Part shown: positions 44,721-55,124 of the stretch, piece after piece
How the letters are laid out: every line of letters begins with the position of its first letter
Position numbering within the stretch: the first letter of the stretch is position 1
Assembly (NCBI GenBank): GCA_958510825.1
Contig: OY294049.1
Coordinates: forward strand, 28,514,620-28,578,619
Direction of reading: 5' to 3'
Length of the DNA: 64,000 nt
Source: Brachypterus glaber
Taxonomy: Eukaryota > Arthropoda > Insecta > Coleoptera > Kateretidae
Notes under the pieces: generated by a model
The model's database searches: none
Told to the model about the DNA's origin: nothing
Seen by the model: only the letters and a program-made list of their open reading frames with translations
Translations under genes and position numbers: made by a program

Positions 44721-45946
44721 TACAGCCTGTTCCAGAACTCACGTACAGAAATTTGAGGGTATAATAAAAACCCTCTGGAAAATATAAAAAAAATGTCAAA
44801 AAAAAATCTCCTTCAATTCAATAATAAGAACGCTTTAAGTGGACCAATACTGTTGTTGATGTTAAATTACCTTTAAAAGTTAAATTTGTAGCTATATAAG
44901 CAAATTTAATTATTGCAGGTACATATTCTGTAGGTTGACATGGTGATTAATGTGACATAAATATTTATTAATGTCAGAATACTTGATAGCCTCTGTCGGT
45001 TTTGTCAAAGTATAATAACCTAAAAAGATTCTAAAGTCAGGGTTCCCACCAAAAATTGACATTCAAATTCCAGGTATTTTCCAGTTTTAGTATATAATAA
45101 ATTATTAATAATAATATTAAAAAAATTAAATTAAAAAAAATAGCATTGTAAATTTTGTAAAATAAATTTTTGTTCGAAAAAAATCCTCAAAAAATGAATA
45201 AAAAACAAGAAAAAATGATTCTTTAATTTATTTTTAGCAAAAGTGACAATTTCAATAATTCGGATCACAATGAAAAAAAAAATTGGTTTGAACGTTTGAG
45301 GGTTTCTTTGGGATACTTCGAGGTTGAAAAAAAAAACAAAAAAGTACTTTGTTTACTCGGCTGTGCCTCGTAAGAAAAAAGCACTGTCGTGTACTAAAAA
45401 CTAGGTTCGCGTACTCGGTGCGTAATATACTATTTTATCATTGCTCTACGACCATTTTTCGCCAAGTTACAGGCTCTTAAAATCACCTAAAAATTTAGGA
45501 TGTTTTTATATCCTTAAATTTTTGTGCTAAGGGTATTTAATTTTTCTTAAACAAATTATATTTTTGTATGTTAAATTCCAGTGCTAATACAAAGATCCAG
45601 GTAAAAAAACGTGTTTTTAAGAAAAAAATGTTAAATTCCAGGTATTCCAGGTTGGAATCTAAATTCCATGCGTTTTCCAGGTTTTCCAGGATTGGTGGGA
45701 ACCCTGACAGTTGAAAGTCTCAAACAATGCACGCGTCAACAATTAAAATGCAACCATAGTTACTAATAAGTAGGGAAAAAATAATTTGTAGGTAATTTAA
45801 CATCAGCAACAGGATTGGTCAGATTAAATAGCTTCCTTTTTAATTAGTATTAAAGATGGATTTTTTTTGAATTTTTTTTTTATATTTTCCAGAGGGTTTT
45901 TAATATACCCTCGAATTTCTGTACGCGAGTTCTGGAACATGCTGTA
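44721..45946. mobile_element. Internally deleted mariner-family copy, non-autonomous
   Basis: Both ends match the mariner element at 48040-52654: TACAGCCTGTTCCAGAACTC and its inverse, followed by CCCTCTGGAAAATAT. The left 270 bp up to TTATTAATGTCAG joins directly to the right segment at TTGATAGCCTCTGTCGGTTT, removing the transposase gene. A hAT-like element (45038-45706) was inserted afterwards. Confidence 0.9.
45038..45706. mobile_element. hAT-like non-autonomous element
   Basis: Ends CAGGGTTCCCACC and GGTGGGAACCCTG are perfect inverted copies typical of hAT elements. Subterminal ATTCCAGGTATTTTCCAG and its inverse are repeated (near 45070, 45590, 45640, 45675). 669 bp, no ORF. The deleted mariner sequence resumes at GTTGAAAGTCT. 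An exact 8-bp duplication cannot be confirmed. Confidence 0.85.
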
Positions 45947-46029
45947 TAAAAACGAAATCGTAAACGAAAAAAAAAAAAAAAATAAAAAAAATCAGTTTTT
46001 TATACATAGAATTTTTGGTTGAATTCAAA

Positions 46030-46215
46030 AATGTAAAAAATTACAGGGTATTCCATTTAAAAAAATATATTTATGCGACTTCCGGCGAAACCGGCGGAAC
46101 AAAAAATTAAATACGCCATTTTATAGCCAATGTAAAATTAATTAATTAATCAAATTATCGAATAAAGATTACTCTTAATTTTGGGGTAGCCATAAATAAA
46201 ACTCACCCGGTATGT
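46030..46215 (+). repeat. Dispersed repeat family B, copy 4
   Basis: TTACAGGGTATTCCATTTAA, CGACTTCCGGCGAAACCGG, TATAGCCAATGTAAAATTA and AAACTCACCCGGTATG match copy 2. Confidence 0.7.
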
Positions 46216-47657
46216 CCTTAGAAAGGCATGTTTAAGTAGGTTAATTATTTTAATTCAAAAATTTACCTTAGGCAACGGAGTTCCGAGTTATAGGCGTTTG
46301 TAGTTAGTACTTTACTTTTAACTCCATACAAAATTTTGATGTGTAAATTAATCTAATATAGTATTAAATATTACTTTCCCCAAGGAAAGTCTTGCGTTAG
46401 TAAAAAAATTTCGAAAAACTATTATTGCTTTTTTTACGTTTCTGGACGTTTTATATCCAAAAATTATGATTTCCGTAAAAAAAATTCTGTCTGTCGGTCT
46501 GTGTCCGGGAAATTTGTGACCACGATAACTTTAGAACGCTTCGGGCTAAAGACTTCAAATTTGGACATAGGTTGTTTATGTAAATTTGTAGACTGGGATT
46601 GTTTTTGGCAAAAATCAGACTGGAGGTGGTAAAATGGGGTAAAAACATTTTTTTTTTAATATTTTTTTTTTGTTTGACATATAATTCGTTGCTGTTGAGG
46701 GTGGGCCCAAAAGGCCCATTGTCCTTTTAGCCTAAACATTTAGATGCAGCTGTACAATCTTAAAATTACCAGTACCTACAGTTACAAGCTGACAAGTCAA
46801 TATAGAATTTTATTTATAAAAGAGTTTTTACAAGTTTGATGGTCTATTTTAATTTTAAACCAGTATTACAATTTTAAATTTTATAAAAATACAAGAAAGC
46901 TCGATGGTCGAATTTTTCTTACGAATTTGAAGGTCACTTGGAAAAGGCCCTGCATATTTACTAGGGTGCCCAGAGTTTTGACTTTTTTTTTTAATTTTAA
47001 AGGTCTTATCCACCAAAGTTGTTCATTGGGGTGAGTAGATTACCTTGCTACTTTTTCAGAATTAAAAAAAAATATTTAGAGGTGGCGCACAGCCGTTTTT
47101 AGCAAAAATAATCGTTTCTCCAGATTAAATTTTTTTTAGGGCCTATTAAAGATAAATAAAAATGCTTTTTGCACAGTACGGAGATCTAGGATAAATAAGG
47201 AAGAACCCTGATTTTTTTCAAATTTTTTCATCAACAAACGACCTAGAAAAGTCAAAATTTTGATGTTATCCCTAATTTAGGGTGCTAGGAATAGCACATT
47301 CAATTTTTTCACCCCGGTCAAATTTTTTTTGTTAATACCTAAATGTGTCCTGACTTAAAAGCCATATATAAATATTTGATCCTGTATACAGGGTGCACGA
47401 AAAAAAAAATGTTTTTTAACAAAATTACACAACTTTTCTAGATTTTTACACTTTTCATTCTTTTAGGGCCCACATCGAACAACAAAGTATAGTACAACAA
47501 AGAATACATTTTTCAAATCTTTTAAATCTACTTTAAATGCCCCAGTAATAAAGTAGATTTTTTTGAATTTGGAAAATTTATTCTATGTTGTTCCATAACT
47601 TGTAACAGAAATTGTGTTTGATCCTCTTGATTTGTTAAAAGATTATTATAGGTTTGT

Positions 47658-47879
47658 ATGAGTGCCAGTACTCAGTACATACAATCCAAGAAAAATGTTC
47701 AAAAATTAAAAGTGGTAAACGACGCCGCAGAGCGTGGGGTGGCATTCATACAAACCTATAATAATCTTTTAACAAATCAAGAGGGTCAAATACAATTTCT
47801 GTTGCAAGTTATGGAACAACATAGAATAAATTTTCCAAATTCAAAAAAATCTACTTTATTACTGGGGCATTCAAAGTAG
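47658..47879 (+). pseudogene. Transposon-protein C-terminus in the foldback right arm
   Basis: A 73-codon frame ends RGVAFIQTYNNLL...QFLLQVMEQHRINFPNSKKST. The inverse strand of the left arm (about 47520-47645, reading toward lower coordinates) encodes the same peptide with a few changes (DQT for GQI, HLK for HSK at the end). The pattern AERG, a gap and QFLLQVxxxHRxxFP resembles the C-terminus of uncharacterised arthropod transposon proteins as I remember them. It is a remnant: no upstream coding is present. Confidence 0.5.
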
Positions 47880-48318
47880 ATTTAAAAGATTTGAAAAATG
47901 TATTCTTTGTTGTACTATACTTTGTTGTTCGATGTGGGCCCTAAAAGAATGATAAGTGTAAAAATCTAGAAAAGTTGTGTAATTTTGTTAAAAAACATTT
48001 TTTTTTCGTGCACCCTGTATATAGGATCAAATATTTATACAGCCTGTTCCAGAACTCGCATACCGAAATTTGAGGGTATATTAAAAACCCTCTGGAAAAT
48101 ATGAAAAAAATTTCAAAAAGAATCCATCTTCGTTCAATTCAAAAATAAGAACGCTTTAAGTGGACCCATACTGTTGCTGATTATAAATTACCATTAAAGG
48201 TTGAATTTGTAGCTATGGAAGCAAATTTAATTATTGCAGGTACATATTCTGTAGGTTGACATGGTGATTAATGTGACATAAATATTTATTAATGTCATAA
48301 AAAAATATCAAAACTTTC

Positions 48319-49453
48319 ATGATGTTTACTTCAGAAGAGTATTGCGAAATGCTAATTTTATATGGCGAGTGTGGCCGGAGTGCTTCAGCTACATCTGTAG
48401 AATATTCTATTCGTTTTCCCAATAGAGAACATCCTAGCAGAAATGTTATTTTAAGATTGGTGCAAAGGGCAAGAAATTCTGGAAATTTAACTCCAAACAA
48501 AAAAGAGATTGGAGGCGCTCCGCGAACTGCAAGAACTGTTGATAATGAAGAAGCTGTCATTCAAGCTTTTGAAGAAGAACCTGAAACAAGCCTTAGTATC
48601 GTGGCTAGAAATCTTGATATGTCTAAGACCTCTGTTCAACGAATTCTAAAAGATGAAAAAATGCATCCCTTTCATTACACTCGAGTACAATGCTTGACAC
48701 CGGAGGACTATCCTTTACGAGTCGAATTTTGCACATGGCTGTTGCAGAAACATCAAGAAAATGAAAACTTTGTAAAAAGCATTCTTTTTACGGATGAGTC
48801 TGGGTTTCAAAGAGATGGTTTTTTTAATTCAAGGAATTCTCATGTTTGGGGACAGGAAAATCCCCATGCCTTCAGGCAAGGAAATCCCCAACGAAGGTTT
48901 TCCTTGAATATTTGGGCCGGAATATTGGGTTATGCTATAGTAAGTTATTTTGAGAAATACACCACCATAAAATGCTTAAAATATTTGTTTTTAGGTTGGA
49001 CCCCATGAGTTTCCTGGCAGATTGAATGGCGAAACCTACACTAACTTCTTAAGGGATGAAGTGGAAAATCTTATTGATGACATCCCACTTCAAAGGTTGG
49101 CAAATGTGGATAACATCTGGTTTCAACATGATGGATGTCCAGTGCATTTCTCAGAAACGGCAAGAAGCCAACTCGACATCAGTTTTCCAAACAGTTGGAT
49201 AGGCCGTGGGGGTCCCAGAAGGTGGCCTCCTAGATCCCCTGATCTCACTCCAATGGACTTCTTTTTATGGGGCCATGTAAAACATTTAGTGTATAGAAAT
49301 ATGCCAGACACTGTAGAAGAACTAGGAGACCGAATACATGAAGCGCTTGAGTCAGTAACTCCAAATATGATTATTAATGCCAGGAGAAGTCTGTTAAAAA
49401 GAGCTGCTTTATGTGTTCAAGTTGGTGGAGGTCATTTTGAACATATTCTTTAG
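48319..49453 (+). CDS. Mariner-like transposase, two exons
   Basis: Cut-and-paste transposase of the DDE/D type. Exon 1 is 48319-48939, exon 2 48995-49453. The 55-bp intron has GTAAGT...TTTTTAG borders and sits between codons. The join gives YAIVGPHEFPGRLNGETY, and the protein is 359 residues. The N-terminal third has helix-turn-helix features (MDMSKTSVQRIL-like segment). Catalytic Asp in LFTDESGF (codon 48793), in FQHDGCPVH (49130) and in SPDLTPMDF (49256); the second and third are separated by 41 residues, so DD41D. No stop or shift interrupts the spliced frame, so it may be active. Without splicing the frame ends at GWTP* just past the intron. Confidence 0.85.
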
Positions 49454-49529
49454 CATGCTTCATACATTGAACGCGAGTTTGCTAAAAATAATGCGTTTCT
49501 TCATCTTTTAGAGTTCATTAAACACAGGA

Positions 49530-49760
49530 CAGACATATCAAGATTTCTTGCCACGATACTAATGCTTGTTCCAGATTATTCTTCAAAAGTCTAAATGACA
49601 GCTTCTTTATTATCAACAGTTTTTGCATTTCGCGAAGTGTCTCCAACCACTTTTCTGTTTGCGTTTAAACTTCCAAAATTCCTTGCCCTCTGCACCAATC
49701 TTAAAATTACATTCTAGCTAGAATGTTCTCTTTTCGGAACACCGATAAAAAATTTTCCTA
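49530..49760 (-). repeat. Inverted partial copy of the transposase gene
   Basis: AATGACAGCTTCTTTATTAT, CTTGCCCTCTGCACCAATCTT and AAGATTTCTTGCCACGATACT are near reverse complements of 48535-48560, 48455-48480 and 48595-48617. The segment corresponds to about 48400-48640 at roughly 80% identity by eye. It lies downstream of the stop, so a transcript of the whole element could fold back on its own coding region. Confidence 0.8.
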
Positions 49761-50229
49761 TGTTCATTACTTTGAAATAAATAAATAAAATTCAGTTATT
49801 GTATTTTTATTTTATTAATTTGTATTAAGAAAAGTAAATCAATTAAAAGATCTGAGTTTCTAATAAAAAAAACACTACATTCAGCGCGCTGAATTAAGTT
49901 GCAGCGGCAGTTTGTTGCTGCCGTCTAAGACGGGTATCATAAAACCACCGCCGGATGGAGTGACCCTATAAAAATAGAATATTTGATAGCCTCTGTCGGT
50001 TTTGTCAAAATATAATAACCTAAAAAGATTCTAATGTTGAAAGTCTTAAACAATGCACGAGTCAACCATAAAAATGCAACCATAGTTACTAATAAGTAGG
50101 GAAAAACTAATTTTTAGGTAATTTAACATCAGCAACAGGATTGGTCAGATTAAATAGCTTCCTTTTTAATTAGTATTGAAGATGGATTTTTTTTTTAATT
50201 TTTTTCATATTTTCCAGAGGGTTTTTAAT

Positions 50230-52601
50230 TTAATTTAACAATATTTATTGGTTACCCAAAAGGCTATCGACCGAGGTCTTTCTGCCTATAAATACAATAT
50301 ATAAAATTTTACAAATATACAATTTTTTCTTTTTTTAAATACTAAATAGAATAACAAAAAAAAAATAATCTAAATATAATACTAAATTGTGATATAGTAT
50401 AAAAAAAAAATAATAACCTAAGGAAATACTGAAAAGTTGAGGCATCTGTGTTTTACTCTTCTCCAGCCTGTTGTGTAATTTCCCATATGGTTTTTTCTGG
50501 GAATATTCTTTTTCTAGGGAGAAGGTTAGGATAAATAAAGGGTTGAATAAGGGATATATTGGACTGATATGTTGAAAAACGAGTTGTAAGGTCTTGGATG
50601 CGGACGGTTATTGGCGTGATGTTGGTTTTTTGAAGGTGGAAAGTATTAGAGGGATTGTGGAGGGGGTTGTTGGGATGTCTGATTTTGGTTAATTTACGCA
50701 GGCAACTTGTTTCAGCCACTTCAATATCCTTTAGTGCTCGTCCTCTACAACCATTTAGGAGAATAGAACCATACTCTATGATGGGCCGGCATATCATTTT
50801 GTATATTTTTATTAAGTTTTCCAGGCTTACACCTTCGTTTTTATAAGTAAGGGATTTGAAGTGCTTCGCTCTTAAAATGGTTTTTTCCTTCACTTTTTTG
50901 GTGTGGGCATTAAAATTAAGTTTGCTGTCAATTATGACTCCAAGGTATTTTACATTTGGGGAGGGTGGGATATGCTGGTTAAGAATAGTTACATGGGGGG
51001 AGGATTCTGAGATTTTATGATTAAATATGATGAATTGTGATTTAGTGGGATTTGGAGTGATTCGCCATAGGGAAAACCATTTAACTGTTTGATCAACTAG
51101 GTTCTGGAGTTGATTTATCGCCCTTTGTCTGGTTTTGGCATGACTTACTAAACCGGTGTCATCGGCGAATTGCAGGATATATTCTTCAGGATTAAATTCA
51201 ATTGAAGGGGAGATATCGTAGGAGTAGAAATTATATAAATCTGGAGAAAGTGGTGATCCCTGTGCCAGACCTTGTTCCATTGTAAATAATTCTGAGAAGT
51301 GTATTCCTACTCTGACTTGTAGAACTCTGTCTTCCAGAGATTCTTTAATAATTCTCATCAGGTATTCAGGGCAGTCCAGTAGGTATAATTTATATAGAAG
51401 GCCTCTATGCCAAACGCTGTCAAATGCTTTTTGAATGTCATATAGGAAGGCTGCTGAATGGTGTCCATGTATGGAGTTCTGTTGCACGTTGTTAACTAGT
51501 ATGACGAGAGGGTGAATGGTGGAGTGTTTGGGTCTAAATCCAAATTGGTGGGGAGGGATTTTATTTTCGATTGAGCTTAATAATCTGGATTTTATTACTT
51601 TTTCAAAATTCTTTCCTAATACTGACAGAAGGGTTATTGGGCGATAGCTGTTTACTTTGCTACTATCACAATTGGGTTTAGGAACTGCAATAATTATACC
51701 TTTCTTCCATTCTGATGGGTAGTACTGTTCTTTTAGACAAAAGTTATAAATATCTCCTATTTTTTCATGTACTATGGCGGAGAGTTGTTTTAGGATTTTT
51801 CTTGAGATACAGTCATATCCTGGTGCAGTGTTATTACCATGGACTAGTATGGAGTGATATTCTTCTTCTGAGATTTCTTCTACATTTAGTTCGGGTTTAT
51901 TTTGAAAATAGGTTTTATACCACTCGTTTACTAGTGTGTGATTATCTTGGTCGAAGGAAGGGCTTTCTGACGTTTTGTAGGCTTTTTCAAAATTTTTGGC
52001 CAGTATCTCAGAGATTTCTGATTCTGTTGAATATGTTACGTTGTTTTCAAGAATTGGTGTAACTTTACTAGGCTTTTTATATTTGGAGAGTTTACCAACT
52101 TCATACCAGTAATTTCTGCCCTTAAGTTCATTAATTTTTTTACATGCACCTAACCATTTATATGTTTTATATTCTTGAATCATGTTTTGTACATTTTTAT
52201 TGAAAACATTGAAATTTCTTTTCAGATTAGGGTCGTCATTGGTCCTTATTTCTCTGTACATTTTACGCTTTACTTTAATTAGTTTTATTATAAATGGTGG
52301 GAGATGATATGAATGGAAAGTTTTTTTAATTTTGGGAGTATGCTTTATGATGGTGTCAGAAAGTGTATGGTGAAATTCTGAAATGATTTGTGGTGTTATA
52401 CGGTTAATTTCAGAGCAATACCGTGTCATTTTCGTATTTACCAAATCCATATTGCATTTATTAAGTTGATAAGTCCAATCTTCGTTGGTGGGGGTAGGTT
52501 CCATGCCAAAATCAAGTGAGAACTGTATGGCTTGATGGTCTGAGCCCATATCGGTAATGACTTCGACTGATGATACATTATTTACTATGTTATTGGTGAT
52601 T
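50230..52601 (-). mobile_element. 5'-truncated Jockey-clade non-LTR retrotransposon
   Basis: GGGTTTTTAAT at 50219-50229 and 52602-52612 is an 11-bp target duplication. It sits inside the mariner right end; the deleted copy at 45895 shows the empty site. The 3' UTR contains GGCTATCGACCGAGGTC, shared with 60600-60620. Coding starts within the endonuclease. Confidence 0.9.
50453..52599 (-). CDS. Jockey-type reverse transcriptase, N-terminally truncated
   Basis: A single undisturbed frame of about 715 codons (first Met at 52549). It opens with the last part of an AP-like endonuclease (VITDMGSDHQAIQFSL, with the SDH motif), then a linker and a full RT: PGYDCISRKILKQL, NSYRPITLLSVLGKNFEKV, HQFGFRPKHSTIHPL, LYDIQKAFDSVWHRGLL, GLAQGSPLSPDLYN and the catalytic FADDTG (codons near 51168). 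It ends in thumb and C-terminal regions. RT is intact, so the copy is young, but it lacks most of the endonuclease and ORF1 and cannot move by itself. Confidence 0.9.
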
Positions 52602-53072
52602 GGGTTTTTAATATACCCTCAAATTTCGGTACGCGAGTTCTGGAACAGGCTGTATATGGCTTTTAAGTCAGGACACATTTAGGTATTACCAAAAAAATTT
52701 TGACCGGGGTGAAAAAATTGAATAAGCTATTCCTAGCACCCTAAATTAGGGATAACATCAAAATTTTGACTTTTCTAGGTCACAACAAGGCCATTTGTTG
52801 ATGAAAAAAATTGAAAAAAATCAGGGTTCTTCCTTATTTATCCTAGATCTCCGTACTGTGCAAAAAGCATTTTTATTTATCTAAAAAAAAATTAATCTGG
52901 AGAAACGATTATTTTTGCAAAAAACGGCTGTGCGCCACCTCTAAATATTTTTTTTAAATTCTGAAAGAATAGCGTGGTAATCTAAGTTGTTCATTGGGGT
53001 GAACAACTTTGGGGGGTAAGAACTTTAAAATTAAAAAAAAAGTCAAAACTCTGGGGGCACCCTAATATTTAC

Positions 53073-53779
53073 TCGTTCTGGTGCCCTATGGTTCTGGGCT
53101 TAATAAATAAAGTTTAAACTGTTTATTATAAACTAAAATAAGCTGTCAATGCCGGGCCCCTTTCGAACCCGAGCCCCGGGGATGCTCTCTCCCCCGAATC
53201 CGGCCCTGTTTATAACAGGTGCGAATGTTAAGCCGTTTCTGCCTCATTCTTTTGTAATTGATGGGTTTATGATGCTTTTTAAGTACGTTTGATTTAAAAA
53301 ATTAATACCTTTGTAGGTATAAATATATTTTTTCGTATATTTTTTTTAAAGATAAGGAAATAAATCGTTGGCCATTTTCACATTCTGGTTCCATGTGCCA
53401 CAGGTGGCTTAAAAGGTTAGGCAAGTCACTGTATCATATAGGATACATGCGGCCCAATTCGAAAAAGCCGCCTGTATCAGTTTGAATAGAAATGCACACC
53501 GGTTGGGAAACAATTTTTAGCTCAACTTTCATATGACCCAAGTTTTTTTTTATAATTTAATTATTTAGTTTTGGCATCTTTTTAAGACCAAATTAAAAAA
53601 AAACTATTGATGCGTTTTTGAGAAAAACGATTTTCATTTGTTTTAACAAAAAATTACATTTAAAAATTATTTTTGTTTTCAACCGGTGTGAATGGCGCTT
53701 AACACACAAATAAGCTTAAAAAAATATTTTCAGCCTCAGGCTGTCACAGCCTGGCTGTCCTATGGCAGATTAAGTATTT
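53073..53779. other. Spacer, nothing recognised
   Basis: A GC-richer patch at 53150-53225 (GCCGGGCCCCTTTCGAACCC; CCCCCGAATCCGGCCCTG) resembles conserved transposon ends but has no partner. No gene. Confidence 0.45.
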
Positions 53780-53975
53780 TTTTTTTATTTTTTTCGGTAG
53801 GTACACCCCGTCATTCAACCGTGTCGGTTATGGCCTATTTATATGTAGTTCAAATTAGTAAGTTATAGCAATTTTAAAGGCACCACTACACATCCATGCT
53901 TCAGGCGGGATTCGAACCCGCGACCTCGGCATTACAAAGCGAACGTGCTCCGCCCTACTCCACCGAGATCGTTTA
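53780..53975 (-). mobile_element. tRNA-derived SINE
   Basis: On the minus strand a tRNA-like head (about 53972-53902) carries an A-box-like GTGGAGTAGGGCGGAGC and a perfect B box GGTTCGAATCC (53908-53918). The anticodon region CTTTGTAAT suggests tRNA-Thr ancestry, but the anticodon stem does not pair cleanly, so a functional tRNA is unlikely. A body of about 110 bp (ATGTGTAGTGGTGCC; ACGGTTGAATGACGGGGTG) and an A-rich tail follow. Confidence 0.75.
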
Positions 53976-54185
53976 AGTATTTCACGTCATGGGAAAGGGG
54001 GTTGGTCCAGGAGTTTCTGACAAGGGCAGAGGAGTAGTGTGATGTCACAAAAAAAAAAATATGTGGACCATTTTTATTTTGTTTATATAGGATACCACTC
54101 TGCAGATCTTACGTCAAAGCGCGTAAATTAAATAGCCTCTGTAGGGTAATTTAAACTTATTATTTAAGACGATAAATGATTTTTG

Positions 54186-54900
54186 TATACAGGGTTATTC
54201 AGAAATAAGTTCAAGAACTTAGAGGGGTGATTCTACATTAAAAAATATGAAAAAAAAGTCCCATAAAGGTTGGTCCAGAAACGACCCTCCTAAGGGTACA
54301 TCTAAAAATTAGTTTTTATTTAAAATCTGGAACCCTATGAACCGCAGAATTTTTTTTTACATATGCCTTAAAAATGATAAATGCTATTCTTTTATTTAAA
54401 ACGGACAAAATTCTGAATTTTTGCATACCGCTGATTTCGAATAAAATAACGAAAAATTAAAAAAAAAAACCGCGCCATTAGGGTGGTCCAAAATTTTATT
54501 TTTGTTTTGATGGTATACGAGCGTTATTTTTGTTTTGATCTTTCTAAAAATGTGTCAAATGGCTTCTTTTGATTATGTTCATGTAGACCAATGTCCATAA
54601 CTTAAAAATGCTACACTTCATATTAAAGAATGAGATTTTTGGCATGGCTTATAGCTGAAAAAAAAGCATACGTGATGGAAACAAAAAAATACTTGTTTGG
54701 CAGTCAGTGGGTCTTAGCTAAGCCAGAAAACATCCGATCACAAAATCGTTGTTGGCCTGTGTTATCAATAAAATATAATACTTTAAATAAAAATACATAA
54801 AAAAAGGTACTCTTTATGAAAGACCGTAGGGCCAACGTTCTCGAGAAAATTGCAGTTAAATAGAAAATTTAACGTTCTATAGTATATTCAACTTCAAAAT
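54186..54900. repeat. Solo foldback arms (families A-like)
   Basis: ATACAGGGTTATTCAGAAATAA at 54188 opens a repeat with no matching inverse nearby. At 54785-54850, ATACATAAAAAAAGGTACTCT and GTTCTCGAGAAAATTGCAGTT resemble the arm of foldback A at 1172-1225. This looks like remnants of two broken elements. Confidence 0.5.
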
Positions 54901-55124
54901 GAAGTTAGTGTAAACAAACGCACAACATAGAATTTAGTAACAGGGTAGGACTCAAAACAAAATATTTCTATATGCGGAGTAGAGATGTTATGGAGTAGAG
55001 ATGTTACGGAGTAGGGATGTTAGGGAGTAGAGAAATTTAGAGTAGAGATGTTAGACTGCCAAAAAATTTAAAATCAACAAAATAATGCAAGTCTATCCCC
55101 AGGGAAAAGCAAATAGCACATAAA
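54901..55124. other. Spacer with short direct repeats
   Basis: GGAGTAGAGATGTTA-type units repeat four times at 54977-55045. No gene. Confidence 0.5.

Larger units (their letters stand above)
43069..46660. mobile_element. Probable large inverted-repeat complex around the gap
   Basis: The left block 43069-43470 (CTTGTTTTTACCCCATT, CCAAAATAATC, AAAACGTCGAGAAACGT, AAGGCAAGACCTTCCTTGG) faces its inverse at about 46370-46660 (CCAAGGAAAGTCTTGCG, ACGTTTCTGGACGTTTTAT, AATGGGGTAAAAACA). Enclosed are the gap, a palindrome and a deleted mariner copy. The arms are family E sequence, so chance opposition of two repeats is possible. Confidence 0.5.
48040..52654 (+). mobile_element. Tc1/mariner-superfamily transposon (DD41D), nested
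   Basis: Inverted ends start TACAGCCTGTTCCAGAACTC and continue past GAGGGTATATTAAAAACCC for more than 70 bp. The TA target lies in the right arm of the hAT-like foldback. It carries an intron-containing transposase gene (48319-49453), an inverted partial copy of that gene (49530-49760) and, near its right end, a Jockey retrotransposon (50230-52601). Net length without the Jockey is about 2.2 kb. Confidence 0.9.
46962..53064. mobile_element. hAT-like foldback element with nested mariner and Jockey
   Basis: ATATTTAC directly flanks both ends (46954-46961, 53065-53072), an exact 8-bp target duplication. Ends read TAGGGTGCCC and, reversed, TAGGGTGCCCC. Left arm 46962 to about 47665; right arm about 47740-48039 and 52655-53064; arms of about 690 bp, loop about 75 bp. 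The arms include GATCTCCGTACTGTGCAAAA, CTGACTTAAAAGCCATATA and an internal ATACAGGGTGCACG. Removing the mariner at its TA restores AAATATTTATATGGCTTTTA, the exact partner of the left arm near 47365. Without inserts the element is about 1.5 kb. The 8-bp duplication and terminal bases point to hAT. Confidence 0.9.

Noticed and set aside
49940..49968. Shared CCGCCGGATGGAG motif with 62281-62300
   Set aside because: About 25 bases are alike, possibly from a common retroelement end, but too short to define an element.
53902..53972. Functional tRNA-Thr
   Set aside because: B box is perfect, but the anticodon stem does not pair and a SINE-like body with A-rich tail follows.
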